The notes under the pieces are model-generated. The model searched no databases, was not told the DNA's origin, and worked only from the letters and a program-made list of their open reading frames with translations. Positions 10,657 through 19,223 of a stretch of 33,965 nucleotides of DNA are shown one piece after another. The stretch lies in NCBI GenBank assembly GCA_021740905.1, contig JAIOYV010000076.1, positions 1 through 33,965 of the forward strand, given 5' to 3'. The number at the start of each line of letters is the position of its first letter. Within the stretch, counting starts at the first letter, position 1. The position numbers and the translations under genes were made by a program. The DNA is from Bacteroidales bacterium (GTDB lineage: Bacteria > Bacteroidota > Bacteroidia > Bacteroidales > M50B96).

Positions 10657-10873
10657 ACGTTTTGAGGATGAAAATTTAAAATCCTAAAAATACAGAAACA
10701 TTTGGCATTTTGTACACTTCAAAAGTTCAACCGCCAAATTTCTGTTTCATTACTTATGTTGGGGGAATGCACGGTTGGCATGTGAAATTTTAAAGTGTAC
10801 CCTTAAATTGAGGGGGTGAGTGGGTCGTCGGCAAATTGCCCGACACCGCTGCAATGGGAAAGCTCTTTTGATT

Positions 10874-10953
10874 ATCCGTGGCACGGGTACTTTGAAATAT
10901 ATTTGTTTGATATAGAATTTGGGGGATATTTGTATAGAACCCGTGCCACGGAT
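10874..10953. repeat. 80-bp element with perfect 15-bp inverted ends
   Basis: Arms atccgtggcacgggt (10874-10888) and acccgtgccacggat (10939-10953) are perfect reverse complements around a 50-base AT-rich centre. The element begins 2 nt beyond the stop codon of the GT2 gene, so it may act as a terminator or RNA-stabilising hairpin. The long centre and lack of a T-run make a small MITE-like repeat equally possible. Confidence 0.7.
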
Positions 10954-10955
10954 AT

Positions 10956-12149
10956 TTACCCCCTTTTCGCCCGTTCCCAATTCACCGATTGTTGGCCTTT
11001 CAAAAATCGCTTAAATCCCAGGAACACCGATAAATTCATAATGAAAAAATAATACGGTACAAAGAGCACCTTGACTTTAATGCTCCGGTTTTCGAGAAAC
11101 CAACCTAGTAAAGCGGCTGCGTAAAATAGCATCTGTAGCCAAAATATCACAGGATATAATTCAGCACTGAATAATCCGCCGGGAGATACCAGCGCCAGGA
11201 TCAAATTCAACGGGATCAATAACAACAAACCCAGAGGGGCCAATGTCCAGCGCAAAACCCGGTGCGAAATATATTGAAAACTCAACACCCCATATTTAAA
11301 GGGGTTCAGCAATTCTTTTAGGCGGATAACAGATTGGATACCTCCTGCCGAAATCCGAACTTTCCGTTTCAGTTCCTCTTTCACATTGGCCGATGCCGTT
11401 TCGATGGCATACGCATTTGGGTTGTATTGAATGGTGTAGCCTTTTTTGGCCACCCGCAGGGATATGATAAAATCGTCGAGGAGAGTGTCTTTTTCCACAT
11501 GCTGGAACAATTCGGTACGGATAGCAAACAGTTCGCCGGCTGCACCTACAACAGAATATAGCTCGGCATCCCATTTTTTCAGGGTCGACTCATATTTCCA
11601 ATACAGCCCCTCTCCTGCCCCGGCTGCGGCATCGCTGTCTTTTTGGTAGATGCGCTTTTCGCCCGATACACAACCCACTTTTGGGTTTCGGAACAGGTTC
11701 ACAATCTCGCGGATCGAATCCTTGCCCAGGTTCGTATTCCCATCAGAAAAAATAACAATGGGCGTTTTCACAAAATCCATCCCCCTGTTCATGGCACCTA
11801 TTTTCCCGCCACGTTCGGGTTTGTGGTACACTTCGAGGCCGGCATAAGTCCTAAGCAAATCGGGTGTGCCATCGTCCGAGCCATCGGTAACCCAAACCTG
11901 ATGTACCTTTTCTTTTGGGTAATCCAGTTCGAAGGAATTCTTCACTTTAGCATCGACGTAATCCTTTTCGTTGTAGGCAGCCACAAACAGAGTCACTTCT
12001 GGCTCGTAGTCTTCGTTGTCAGTAAAAGGCTTATAAATCCCCAAAATCCTGCGGAGTTTTATGATGATGTATAACAAGATGCCGTAGCCGATGTAGGCAT
12101 AAAAGATGATAAATACAAACAGCCAAAATAGGATTTCTAAAGTTTTCAT
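10956..12149 (-). CDS. Membrane-anchored GT2 family glycosyltransferase
   Basis: A 397-residue processive-type GT2 enzyme. A transmembrane helix (about 8-31) is followed by the GT-A catalytic domain: VTLFVAAYNE, VTDGSDDGT (88-95), the metal-binding-like SDGNTN (D136) and LLDDF (D225/D226, likely catalytic base). RKVRISAGG (262-270) lies where QxxRW occurs in cellulose/chitin-synthase relatives. Three or four hydrophobic helices follow (302-380). It probably adds sugars from a nucleotide donor to a lipid-linked or growing exopolysaccharide at the inner membrane. I chose the ATG at 12149, 4 nt after the acetyltransferase stop. A longer reading from 12233 would overlap that gene's coding end and adds no conserved sequence. 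It forms an operon with the upstream genes. Confidence 0.88.
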   Translation of the reverse strand: MKTLEILFWLFVFIIFYAYIGYGILLYIIIKLRRILGIYKPFTDNEDYEPEVTLFVAAYNEKDYVDAKVKNSFELDYPKEKVHQVWVTDGSDDGTPDLLRTYAGLEVYHKPERGGKIGAMNRGMDFVKTPIVIFSDGNTNLGKDSIREIVNLFRNPKVGCVSGEKRIYQKDSDAAAGAGEGLYWKYESTLKKWDAELYSVVGAAGELFAIRTELFQHVEKDTLLDDFIISLRVAKKGYTIQYNPNAYAIETASANVKEELKRKVRISAGGIQSVIRLKELLNPFKYGVLSFQYISHRVLRWTLAPLGLLLLIPLNLILALVSPGGLFSAELYPVIFWLQMLFYAAALLGWFLENRSIKVKVLFVPYYFFIMNLSVFLGFKRFLKGQQSVNWERAKRG

Positions 12150-12153
12150 GTAA

Positions 12154-12765
12154 TTATTTTTTCGAGGGTGGACGCTCCCATGCCCCTGTTTCGAAATTAT
12201 ATTGTTTGATAATGCGGGCAGGGTTTCCGGCAACTACTGAATAGTCGGGCACGTCCCTGGTGACTACACTTCCGGAAGCAATTATGCAATGGGTGCCAAT
12301 TTTTAGGCCCTGAATTATGACAGAGTTTCCGCCAATCCACACGTTGTCACCAACTATCGTAGGGTTAGCCTCAACACCCTGGTCTTTGATGGGTTTGGTA
12401 ACATCCATAAAATTATGGGTAAGCCCTGTGATTTGTGCGCCACTTCCAATGGTGACCAAATTGCCAAGGGTTACCGGCCCAACCAGTTTTACCCTTGATG
12501 TGACCCCACAACGATCGCCGATAATGATGTCGCCCATGCCATTGTTGATAATCGCATAGTCTTCGATTATGGAACGATACCCTAAATGGAACTTTTTTGT
12601 AGGGATCAGGTCGAGACGGGCTTTCCTTTTAATAATCGCCCCCTTTTTCTTCTTTATGATGAAGGGATAGCCAAATACCCTGAACCACCAACGTGGCCTT
12701 GTTGCATAAGGGTGAACCATTAAATAATGGAGTAACTTCTTCAATTTTGGTTTATCTGCAAACAT
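12154..12765 (-). CDS. Left-handed beta-helix (hexapeptide) acyltransferase
   Basis: A 203-residue protein of the WbbJ/maltose-acetyltransferase-like LbH family. Imperfect hexapeptide repeats run from about residue 60 to 185 (IIEDYAIINNGMGDIIIGDR, VGPVTLGNLVTIGSGAQITG, VGDNVWIGGNSVIIQGLKIG) and end with the typical SVVTRDVPDYSVVAGNPARI. The loop GLTHNF supplies a histidine at the place of the catalytic His in this family. It is expected to work as a trimer and to O- or N-acetylate a sugar of the surface polysaccharide using acetyl-CoA. It precedes the GT2 gene by 4 nt, so translational coupling is likely. Confidence 0.88.
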   Translation of the reverse strand: MFADKPKLKKLLHYLMVHPYATRPRWWFRVFGYPFIIKKKKGAIIKRKARLDLIPTKKFHLGYRSIIEDYAIINNGMGDIIIGDRCGVTSRVKLVGPVTLGNLVTIGSGAQITGLTHNFMDVTKPIKDQGVEANPTIVGDNVWIGGNSVIIQGLKIGTHCIIASGSVVTRDVPDYSVVAGNPARIIKQYNFETGAWERPPSKK

Positions 12766-12782
12766 GACTTTCTATTTATTAT

Positions 12783-12940
12783 TGATTATTGATACTTGTT
12801 TCTTGATACTTGATACTTGATATTTGATACTTAATACTTGATACTTGATTCTTAATACTTGATACTTAATACTTGATACTTAATACTTGATACTTGATAC
12901 TGTTTACCGCCTACTGAGTACTGCCTACTGCTCCCTTTAC
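12783..12940. repeat. Degenerate heptanucleotide tandem array
   Basis: Fourteen consecutive 7-bp units of tgatact/taatact type fill 12804-12901. Three looser units precede them from 12783. A second variant (tactgag, tactgcc, tactgct) continues from about 12904 into the 3' end of the adjacent glycosyltransferase gene. The period is constant at 7. On the minus strand the unit reads AGTATCA. Not a CRISPR, because there are no spacers. Confidence 0.9.
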
Positions 12941-14131
12941 TTTATCCAAGGCATCCCAAATCTCTTTTACATTGTTTTCCCACGAGTGGGTCAATGCGTA
13001 TTCCCTTCGCTTTGCGGCCAATTCGGGAGAGTCATCGGTCAGGGCTTTTTCAATCAGTTTTATGTAGTCCTCTTTTGTTTCTCCCAAATACACCCAGTTG
13101 GCAAAATATTCCATTGCCGTAGTTTGTGTGGCCACAACAGGTTTTCCCATGGCGAGGTACTCGTCAATTTTCCGTGGGTAATTCCCGATGGTGGTAATAT
13201 TTAAAATCTGTGGATTAAGGCAAACATCGAATCCTTTTATGAAGTTTGGAAGTTGATCAGAGGGTTTCGAACCTAAGAAATGGACATTCTTGAAACCGTG
13301 TAAAGCCGATTTCTGAAAGGCTTCATCTTCGGGACCCACTAAAACCAACTGCCAATCAGGTTTGCTCTGGGCAATGTGTTCGAGCAATTGAATATCCAAC
13401 CTGATTTTTGCAATAGCACCCACATACCCGATTATTGGTTTGGAAATCGGCTTTAGTTCATCGGCCACTTCTATTTTTCGTTCAATAAAATCAAACAGCG
13501 AAACGTCGCAGCCCTGCCCAACCATATAGCTGTTGGGGTTGAACTCTTTAGCATACTGGGCATAATACAAGGAATTAGTGACCACCAGGTCGGCCTTTTT
13601 GACGATCTGTGGTTCCATGCGTTTCCCATGCGTGTTCCAAAACGGAAAAGGGCTATGCACCAGGTTGTCCCTGATGTAGTAAATTTGGGTGTCGTAATCC
13701 AGGTATTCATCCAGATGGGCACCCAGAAACATGGAACTGTCGTTGAACAAAATATAATTGCTGAAGCCCAACTCTTTCACGGCCTTGTTTACTTCGGCCG
13801 CAAATCGTTTCGAATTTATCTTATTGAAGAAATTGAAAATGGATTTATTTGAAACGCTGTTCACCGGCTCCACAAGGGTGCGGGGGGTAAATTGCCAAAG
13901 GTTTTTTGAGATTTCAGAAATGGCTTCTTTTTTCCCTTTCAGCACAGCTATCCTTTTTGCAACTTTTTCCGAATTCCTGTTCTTATAATATTCAAGTCGG
14001 TTCAGGGGGCTGTTCACATACAAAACCCTGTTCGATTTAGCCATTTCTGTGGCTATGTTTTTACAATTGCTGCCAATTTCAATATCCCAGGGTTGTATAC
14101 CCACAACTACAATGTCCCTATTTTTTATCAT
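12911..14131 (-). CDS. GT4-like glycosyltransferase, TuaH-like
   Basis: A 406-residue GT-B glycosyltransferase when started at the ATG 14131 (MIKNRDIVVVGIQPW). A TTG 24 nt upstream is open but less likely. The N-terminal Rossmann half contains NIATEMAKSNRVLYVN and IYYIRDN. The C-terminal half contains PIIGYVGAI, QLVLVGPED, VHFLGSKP and the donor-site region KIDEYLAMGKPVVAT. The arrangement resembles teichuronic-acid-type transferases (TuaH), so it likely adds a sugar to an envelope polysaccharide in the cytoplasm. The last seven residues (GAVGSTQ) are encoded inside the heptamer array, so the repeat has shaped its C-terminus. Confidence 0.85.
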   Translation of the reverse strand: MIKNRDIVVVGIQPWDIEIGSNCKNIATEMAKSNRVLYVNSPLNRLEYYKNRNSEKVAKRIAVLKGKKEAISEISKNLWQFTPRTLVEPVNSVSNKSIFNFFNKINSKRFAAEVNKAVKELGFSNYILFNDSSMFLGAHLDEYLDYDTQIYYIRDNLVHSPFPFWNTHGKRMEPQIVKKADLVVTNSLYYAQYAKEFNPNSYMVGQGCDVSLFDFIERKIEVADELKPISKPIIGYVGAIAKIRLDIQLLEHIAQSKPDWQLVLVGPEDEAFQKSALHGFKNVHFLGSKPSDQLPNFIKGFDVCLNPQILNITTIGNYPRKIDEYLAMGKPVVATQTTAMEYFANWVYLGETKEDYIKLIEKALTDDSPELAAKRREYALTHSWENNVKEIWDALDKVKGAVGSTQ

Positions 14132-14204
14132 AATCCATAATTTTACTGTCAACAAGAAGATTCCATATTACCAAGTATTTGACGTTTTCTTGCAAAGACT
14201 TATT

Positions 14205-15344
14205 TTAGGCAAACTTTTCATATAACTTCAACACATTCATGGCCATATTCTTCCACGAGAAAAACTCCGCTCTTTTCAACCCTTTTGCAATGAACAACTG
14301 CCGCAAGGTATCATTGGTCTGTAACTCGAACATTGCCTTCGTAATTTCTTCCGGATCGTATGGATCGATAATATATGCCCCACCGCCCGACACTTCGGGC
14401 ATCGATGAAGTATTTGATGTGATAACCGGCACACCGCAGCGCATGGCTTCCAACATGGGTATCCCAAAACTTTCCCGTAAGGATGGATACAGAAAAATAT
14501 CACACATACTGTAAATCGCAGGCAAATCGGTGTTCACCACATAGCCTGTGAGGACAATATGTTTGCGCAAGGTACGGTCGCCAATTTCATCCAGCAATTT
14601 CATCAGCTCCTCTTCGTCGTAATCAAGCATTACGAGTTTAAAATCCTCCCTCGACTTTGTCCGATAGTCGGAATAAGCTTTCAGAACCCCTTTCGTATTC
14701 TTTTTAGGGTCAGTGTTACCGAGGAAGAAAAAGTATTTGTCAGGCAACTTATATTTAATTTTTATCCGCCTGAGTTCTTCCTGGTCGGTAATTTTCCTGA
14801 AATGTTCGCTAACGCCATTGTACACGGCATGAAGCCGGTCGTCGGTCAACCCGAAGAAATCGGAGATCCTTTTCTTCTCAAAATTCGACACAGTAATCAA
14901 CACATCGCAGTTTTTCACAATCTTGGGCACATAAAATCGCCGGTACACATTCCCGAACTTTTGGTAAGGAGTGCCTTTGTCTGTCATTATGCCGAAGTAG
15001 CTTTTCTCCATGTAGATGATGTCGTGCAGGGTTACGATCAAAGGCATGCCCGGTTTGGCTGGGGCCGTATTGCTGGTACAGTGCAGCACATCGCAGCCAT
15101 CTTTTTTAGCTTGCTTCGGAAGTGCAAACTGTTCCCATTGAGGATAGGAGCCACCCTCCAATTCCACAATCTTGAAATTATCGGTAGCCTGCAAACACGT
15201 AGAATCCTCATCAGGTTTTACGTAAATAAAGTATTGGTTTTTGGTATCTATTTTCTGAAGTTCACGGACCAATTCGAGGGCAACCATGTCCATCCCATGT
15301 TTCTTCTTGCGGAACAATCGCTGACCTTCAATTCCTATTTTCAT
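14205..15344 (-). CDS. GT4 family glycosyltransferase
   Basis: A 379-residue GT-B enzyme of the GT4 (group 1) family. The N-terminal acceptor domain starts MKIGIEGQRLF with VALELVRELQ and HDIIYMEKSYFG. The C-terminal donor domain has YFFFLGNTDPKKN and the E-x7-E signature ESFGIPMLE (E291 to E299), followed by MRCGVPVITS and MPEVSGGGAYIIDPYD. This is the mannosyltransferase-like branch common in O-antigen and capsule clusters. Sugar specificity cannot be read. It is the first gene of the minus-strand cluster. A -7-like box and a palindrome lie 40-75 nt upstream. Confidence 0.9.
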   Translation of the reverse strand: MKIGIEGQRLFRKKKHGMDMVALELVRELQKIDTKNQYFIYVKPDEDSTCLQATDNFKIVELEGGSYPQWEQFALPKQAKKDGCDVLHCTSNTAPAKPGMPLIVTLHDIIYMEKSYFGIMTDKGTPYQKFGNVYRRFYVPKIVKNCDVLITVSNFEKKRISDFFGLTDDRLHAVYNGVSEHFRKITDQEELRRIKIKYKLPDKYFFFLGNTDPKKNTKGVLKAYSDYRTKSREDFKLVMLDYDEEELMKLLDEIGDRTLRKHIVLTGYVVNTDLPAIYSMCDIFLYPSLRESFGIPMLEAMRCGVPVITSNTSSMPEVSGGGAYIIDPYDPEEITKAMFELQTNDTLRQLFIAKGLKRAEFFSWKNMAMNVLKLYEKFA

Positions 15345-15385
15345 ACAATCGTTTTTATTATGTGCAAGTTACGCCTTTATCTTTC

Positions 15386-15419
15386 CAAATTTACATATTG
15401 TTAGGAAATTATTTCCTAA
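15386..15419 (-). promoter_or_regulatory. Candidate promoter and palindrome upstream of the glycosyltransferase cluster
   Basis: On the minus strand TAAATTTG (plus 15386-15393) fits the Bacteroidota -7 box TAnnTTTG, about 41 nt before the GT4 start. A perfect palindrome, ttaggaaat-t-atttcctaa, occupies 15401-15419, just where the -33 box should lie, and no TTTG is present there. A regulator binding the palindrome could control the cluster; this is inference. Confidence 0.35.
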
Positions 15420-15615
15420 TCATTTTATGTCAATGATTATTGTTTTCGTTAAAAATCGAAAAAGGTTTCAAAATAAAAGGGTTTATCACTGGGCTATACC
15501 AGTTTTTGCATTTTAAAATATTTAATCTATCATTCTTCCCAGGATTCGACATAATGAATTATTGTAAAAAATGCCTTTTTTTACACTTACAAAAACGATA
15601 TAAACAAACATCATA

Positions 15616-18600
15616 ATGACTGGATTAAAGACATTCATAGTTCTTACTTTATTTATTGCCATCAATACTGCAATTTTGGCTCAGCCTTCCGACACCATCC
15701 ATGTAATCACCCACAACAACGAAACTGTGGTAACTGATCCATCAAAAGGAAACAATTCATATTCTCGCTGGGGTGTTTTTCCTGATAAAGGGGTCCCCAT
15801 CCGCAAAATCACAATGCACGTAAATTTTGCCTGCCCCGACAGCATGAGGTGCGCCGATTGGGATTATTCCGACCGTATTAGCCTGGTTAGACAAGGGGGA
15901 GTGCATGGCGATTCGCTGAATTATGAAATTGGCCGGATGCTAACCCCTTATGGTGGCTTCTTTGGAAAAGACTGGCATTTCGAGTGGGAAGTCGATGTGA
16001 CCGATTTTAGCCTCTTGCTTCGCGATAGCGTGGAAATCGACTACAATCATTCGGGCTACGAACCCAACCACGACAGGGGCTGGGCCATCACCATCGACTT
16101 TGAGATCGTTACCGGAAAGCCTGCCTTTGAAGCTATCTCCATCGAAAAAATGTACGATGGACATTATCGCTATGGGGATGATGAAGTCCCGATTGAGGAG
16201 AAGCTAAGTCCTGTAACATTCTCTGCGGATCATAATGCAAACTTCGCCAGACTTAGGATTGTACAAACGGGTCATGGAATGAGCGAACTCGACGACTGTG
16301 GCGAGTTCTGTAGCAAGTACCGCGAAATCTGGTTCGACGAAAACTTAATCAACACAAAAGCCATCTGGAAAGAATGTGGCGATAACCCGCTTTATCCTCA
16401 GGCTGGCACATGGATTTTCGATAGGGCCAATTGGTGCCCTGGCTATTTGGTTCAGCCCGATGTGTATGAATTTCCTACAAAGACGGGAGAAAAACACACG
16501 GTCGATATAACCATGCAATCCTATTCGTCGCCCAAACCAAGCGCAACGGAAGTGATAACCGCCTATCTGATTCAATATGAAAAACCGGCTGCCGAGTTCG
16601 ACCTTTCATTGGAAGATGTCGTAATCCCTTCCAGCAAGTCAACTTATAAGCGATTGAACCCATCGGGGGCAAATCCTCAAATATTGGTGAAGAATTCAGG
16701 TAGTTCGGAAATCCAAAGTATGATGATCGAATACGGCACCCTTGGCTTCAAAAAAAATGAATTTCTATGGAAGGGATCGTTGGAAAGCCACCAAACGGTG
16801 GCCATTACATTGCCCGGTATTATTGATGATAAGCCCGGTGAAAACAGGTTCAGCGTTTCGGTTAAGAAGCCAAATGGGAAAAAGGATGAATACCCCGCCG
16901 ATAATAAATTGACTGTTCCCTTTATGTCGGCTCCCGTACATGATACCCTGTTGGTGTTTTACCTATTGACCAACAGCGAACCCGAGCACAATGGCTATCA
17001 GGTGACATCGGGCGATGGCAGGATTATGTTTGAGCGAAAACAGGGAAGTTTAATGGCTAACAAAGAATATCGCGATACCTTGCGACTAGCACTCGGCGCT
17101 TATCAATTTGCATTTACCGATACGGCCGGCGATGGCCTAGAGTTCTGGTACAACCGCGAAGGTGGACGTGGAGTTGCCCGCTTGCTGAATGTCAATGGAA
17201 ATCTGTTAAAAACCTTTGAATCGGATTGCGGTTCGGGGTGGGTATATAATTTTCGGGTTGGGGCTGAACCCGATCCTGTTCCCACAGACCAGTATTCTAT
17301 TGGATTGTTTCCAAGGTTTACTGCCGATAATACCCGTCTCGATTATTTCTCAGGAAACGCAGAAGCTGTCAGGGTGCAACTCGTAGCCCAGGACGATGAC
17401 AAATTGGTAGAGGAACATCTATACCCGCAACTGAAAGAAGGTATTTTCACCTACGATCTAGCCCGTCACCCAAAAGGCCGCTATTACCTGAAAGTACTTG
17501 TTAATGATGAAGAAAAATTCAAAAAGAGGATCCGTTATGTTGATGAGACCGACCTGAACCCGGATCTGAAATATCGCTGGCCGAACGATTCATTGGTCAG
17601 CCAGAAATTGCACGAATGGCAGGATTGGAAATTCGGAGTGATTATCCACTGGGGGGCATATAGTCATTGGGGCGTGGTCGAAAGTTGGAGCCTTTGCCCT
17701 GAGGATGAAGGCTGGTGTGCACGTCGTGGTGAATATGGTGATGATTACAATAAATACGTCAGTGAGTACGAGCAAATCCGCAAAACATTCAACCCTGTGC
17801 AGTTTAACCCTCAACATTGGGCACAAGCCACACATGATGCTGGGATGAAATATGTGGTTTTCACCACCAAGCACCACGATGGTTTTTGCATGTACGACTC
17901 GAAATACACCGATTACAAAATCACAGATTCTGAAAGCAAATTCTCACGAAACCCAAAAAGCAATGTGGCCAAAGAAGTGTTTTCGGCTTTCCGTGACCAG
18001 GGCATGGGTATTGGCGCATATTTCAGCAAACCCGACTGGCACAACGAGGATTACTGGTGGCCCTATTTCCCTACCTTCGACCGGAATGTAAATTACGACC
18101 CCGAAAAATACCCCTATCGTTGGAAGGATTTTCAGGAATTCACCTTCAATCAGATTGAGGAGTTGATGATAGATTACGGCAAAATTGACATTCTTTGGCT
18201 CGATGGCGGATGGGTGCGGCCCAAGGGTTCGCTCACTGCCGAAACCAAACCCTGGCTCGGCAAACACCAATGGATACAGGATGTGAACATGCCTGCCATC
18301 GGGATCATGGCCCGCCAACACCAACCCGGACTATTGATTGTCGACAGGACCGTACATGGGGATTTCGAGAACTACCGTACGCCCGAGCATCAAATCCCTG
18401 ACAATGTTCCAGATTATCCCTGGGAAAGCTGCATCCCGCTTGGGGGCGGCTGGTACAGCTCCGGTCCCAACGACCACTGCAAATCGTTGACCTGGGCCAT
18501 TCACACCCTGGTTAAAATTGTTTCAAAGGGTGGCAATTTCCTAATGGGAATAGGCCCTGACAAAACCGGGGAGTTGACCCCCGAAGTGTATAAAAGATTG

Positions 18601-18945
18601 GAAGAAATTGGCCAATGGATGAAAGTAAACGGAGAGGCCATCTACAACTCAAAACCTCTCCTACCCTACCAAACGGGAAATTTTTATTATACCCAATCGA
18701 AGGATGAGAAAACCCGGTACGCCTTTTATTTGCTTGAGGAGAAGGACGAGCTACCTGCAACTATTGAACTTCCGGTAAGTTTTATTGAAAAAGAATCTCA
18801 AATCGCTTTGCTGGGCTACTCGAAAATGTTGTCTGTTCAAAATAAGAAAGGAAAGAGAGTTATGAAAATTCCAAAGTCATTCCGAAAGGAAATGGATGGC
18901 ACACCGGCATTGGTGTTTTATAGCTCGGTAACTGTTGAGCAATAA
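15616..18945 (+). CDS. Peptide-N-glycosidase F-like / alpha-L-fucosidase (GH29) fusion protein
   Basis: An 1109-residue secreted protein with signal peptide (1-22, ending ILAQP). Residues about 28-325 match PNGase F. CADWD places D83 at the catalytic Asp60, CGEFC places E230 at Glu206, and IGRMLTPYG, DVTDF and the DRANWCPG region are also recognisable. PNGase F cleaves the Asn-GlcNAc amide bond of N-glycans. Next come an Ig/CARDB-like module (330-435), a beta-rich domain (440-550) and a module resembling a T9SS type A sorting domain (555-641, KGRYYLKV). Residues 650-1060 form a GH29 fucosidase with FGVIIHWGAYSHWG, TTKHHDGF, the likely nucleophile D863 in ILWLDGG and a candidate acid/base E924 in RTPEHQ. 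The frame is continuous. It heads a plus-strand trio of glycan hydrolases. Dual activity is inferred, not shown. Confidence 0.88.
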   Translation: MTGLKTFIVLTLFIAINTAILAQPSDTIHVITHNNETVVTDPSKGNNSYSRWGVFPDKGVPIRKITMHVNFACPDSMRCADWDYSDRISLVRQGGVHGDSLNYEIGRMLTPYGGFFGKDWHFEWEVDVTDFSLLLRDSVEIDYNHSGYEPNHDRGWAITIDFEIVTGKPAFEAISIEKMYDGHYRYGDDEVPIEEKLSPVTFSADHNANFARLRIVQTGHGMSELDDCGEFCSKYREIWFDENLINTKAIWKECGDNPLYPQAGTWIFDRANWCPGYLVQPDVYEFPTKTGEKHTVDITMQSYSSPKPSATEVITAYLIQYEKPAAEFDLSLEDVVIPSSKSTYKRLNPSGANPQILVKNSGSSEIQSMMIEYGTLGFKKNEFLWKGSLESHQTVAITLPGIIDDKPGENRFSVSVKKPNGKKDEYPADNKLTVPFMSAPVHDTLLVFYLLTNSEPEHNGYQVTSGDGRIMFERKQGSLMANKEYRDTLRLALGAYQFAFTDTAGDGLEFWYNREGGRGVARLLNVNGNLLKTFESDCGSGWVYNFRVGAEPDPVPTDQYSIGLFPRFTADNTRLDYFSGNAEAVRVQLVAQDDDKLVEEHLYPQLKEGIFTYDLARHPKGRYYLKVLVNDEEKFKKRIRYVDETDLNPDLKYRWPNDSLVSQKLHEWQDWKFGVIIHWGAYSHWGVVESWSLCPEDEGWCARRGEYGDDYNKYVSEYEQIRKTFNPVQFNPQHWAQATHDAGMKYVVFTTKHHDGFCMYDSKYTDYKITDSESKFSRNPKSNVAKEVFSAFRDQGMGIGAYFSKPDWHNEDYWWPYFPTFDRNVNYDPEKYPYRWKDFQEFTFNQIEELMIDYGKIDILWLDGGWVRPKGSLTAETKPWLGKHQWIQDVNMPAIGIMARQHQPGLLIVDRTVHGDFENYRTPEHQIPDNVPDYPWESCIPLGGGWYSSGPNDHCKSLTWAIHTLVKIVSKGGNFLMGIGPDKTGELTPEVYKRLEEIGQWMKVNGEAIYNSKPLLPYQTGNFYYTQSKDEKTRYAFYLLEEKDELPATIELPVSFIEKESQIALLGYSKMLSVQNKKGKRVMKIPKSFRKEMDGTPALVFYSSVTVEQ

Positions 18946-19027
18946 ATTTATTGAATCAGATTATGTTAGAATATGTTCAATTTATGATATTGAAAGAAGA
19001 ATATATATTTCAATTTTCCGATAAGAT

Positions 19028-19160
19028 GCAACGGAGCACTGTCTCCCCCTGGGGGGAGAATAAGAGGGGGGAGTTCCTGCATTTAATTCCACCCCCTAGC
19101 CCCCGCCAGTCCCGAATGCATCGGGATAGACTGGGGGACATCCTCCGAAATAGCATCCAT
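19028..19160. repeat. GC-rich dispersed repeat, copy 1
   Basis: A 133-bp block from gcaacggagcactgtctccc to tagcatccat, nearly identical to 20756-20889 in the same orientation. It contains G-runs and C-runs, the inner palindrome tcccga-atgca-tcggga type, and imperfect inverted ends (cggag...tctcccc against ggggga...cctccg). It lies between the fusion gene and the fucosidase gene and may be a MITE-like or BIME-like element. Confidence 0.85.
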
Positions 19161-19181
19161 CGTCAATTTAAATACAGACAA

Positions 19182-19196
19182 TTTTAGAATCTAAAA
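19182..19196. promoter_or_regulatory. 15-bp palindrome upstream of the fucosidase
   Basis: ttttaga-a-tctaaaa is a perfect palindrome 27 nt before the start codon of the GH29 gene. It could be an operator or a start-proximal hairpin. No clear -7/-33 pair is attached to it. Confidence 0.25.
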
Positions 19197-19223
19197 TATG
19201 ACTAATCCATCAAACTAAATGAT

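Noticed and set aside
12150-12233. Longer start (12233) for the GT2 gene
   Set aside because: The extra 28 residues would come from DNA that encodes the conserved C-terminus of the acetyltransferase. The ATG at 12149, 4 nt after its stop, fits operon spacing and a membrane-helix N-terminus.
12783-12940. Possible CRISPR array
   Set aside because: The units are 7 bp and abut each other with no unique spacers, and no cas gene is nearby.
14559-15404. 281-codon plus-strand ORF
   Set aside because: It is antisense to the GT4 gene, which has the E-x7-E motif. The opposite translation shows no recognisable domain.
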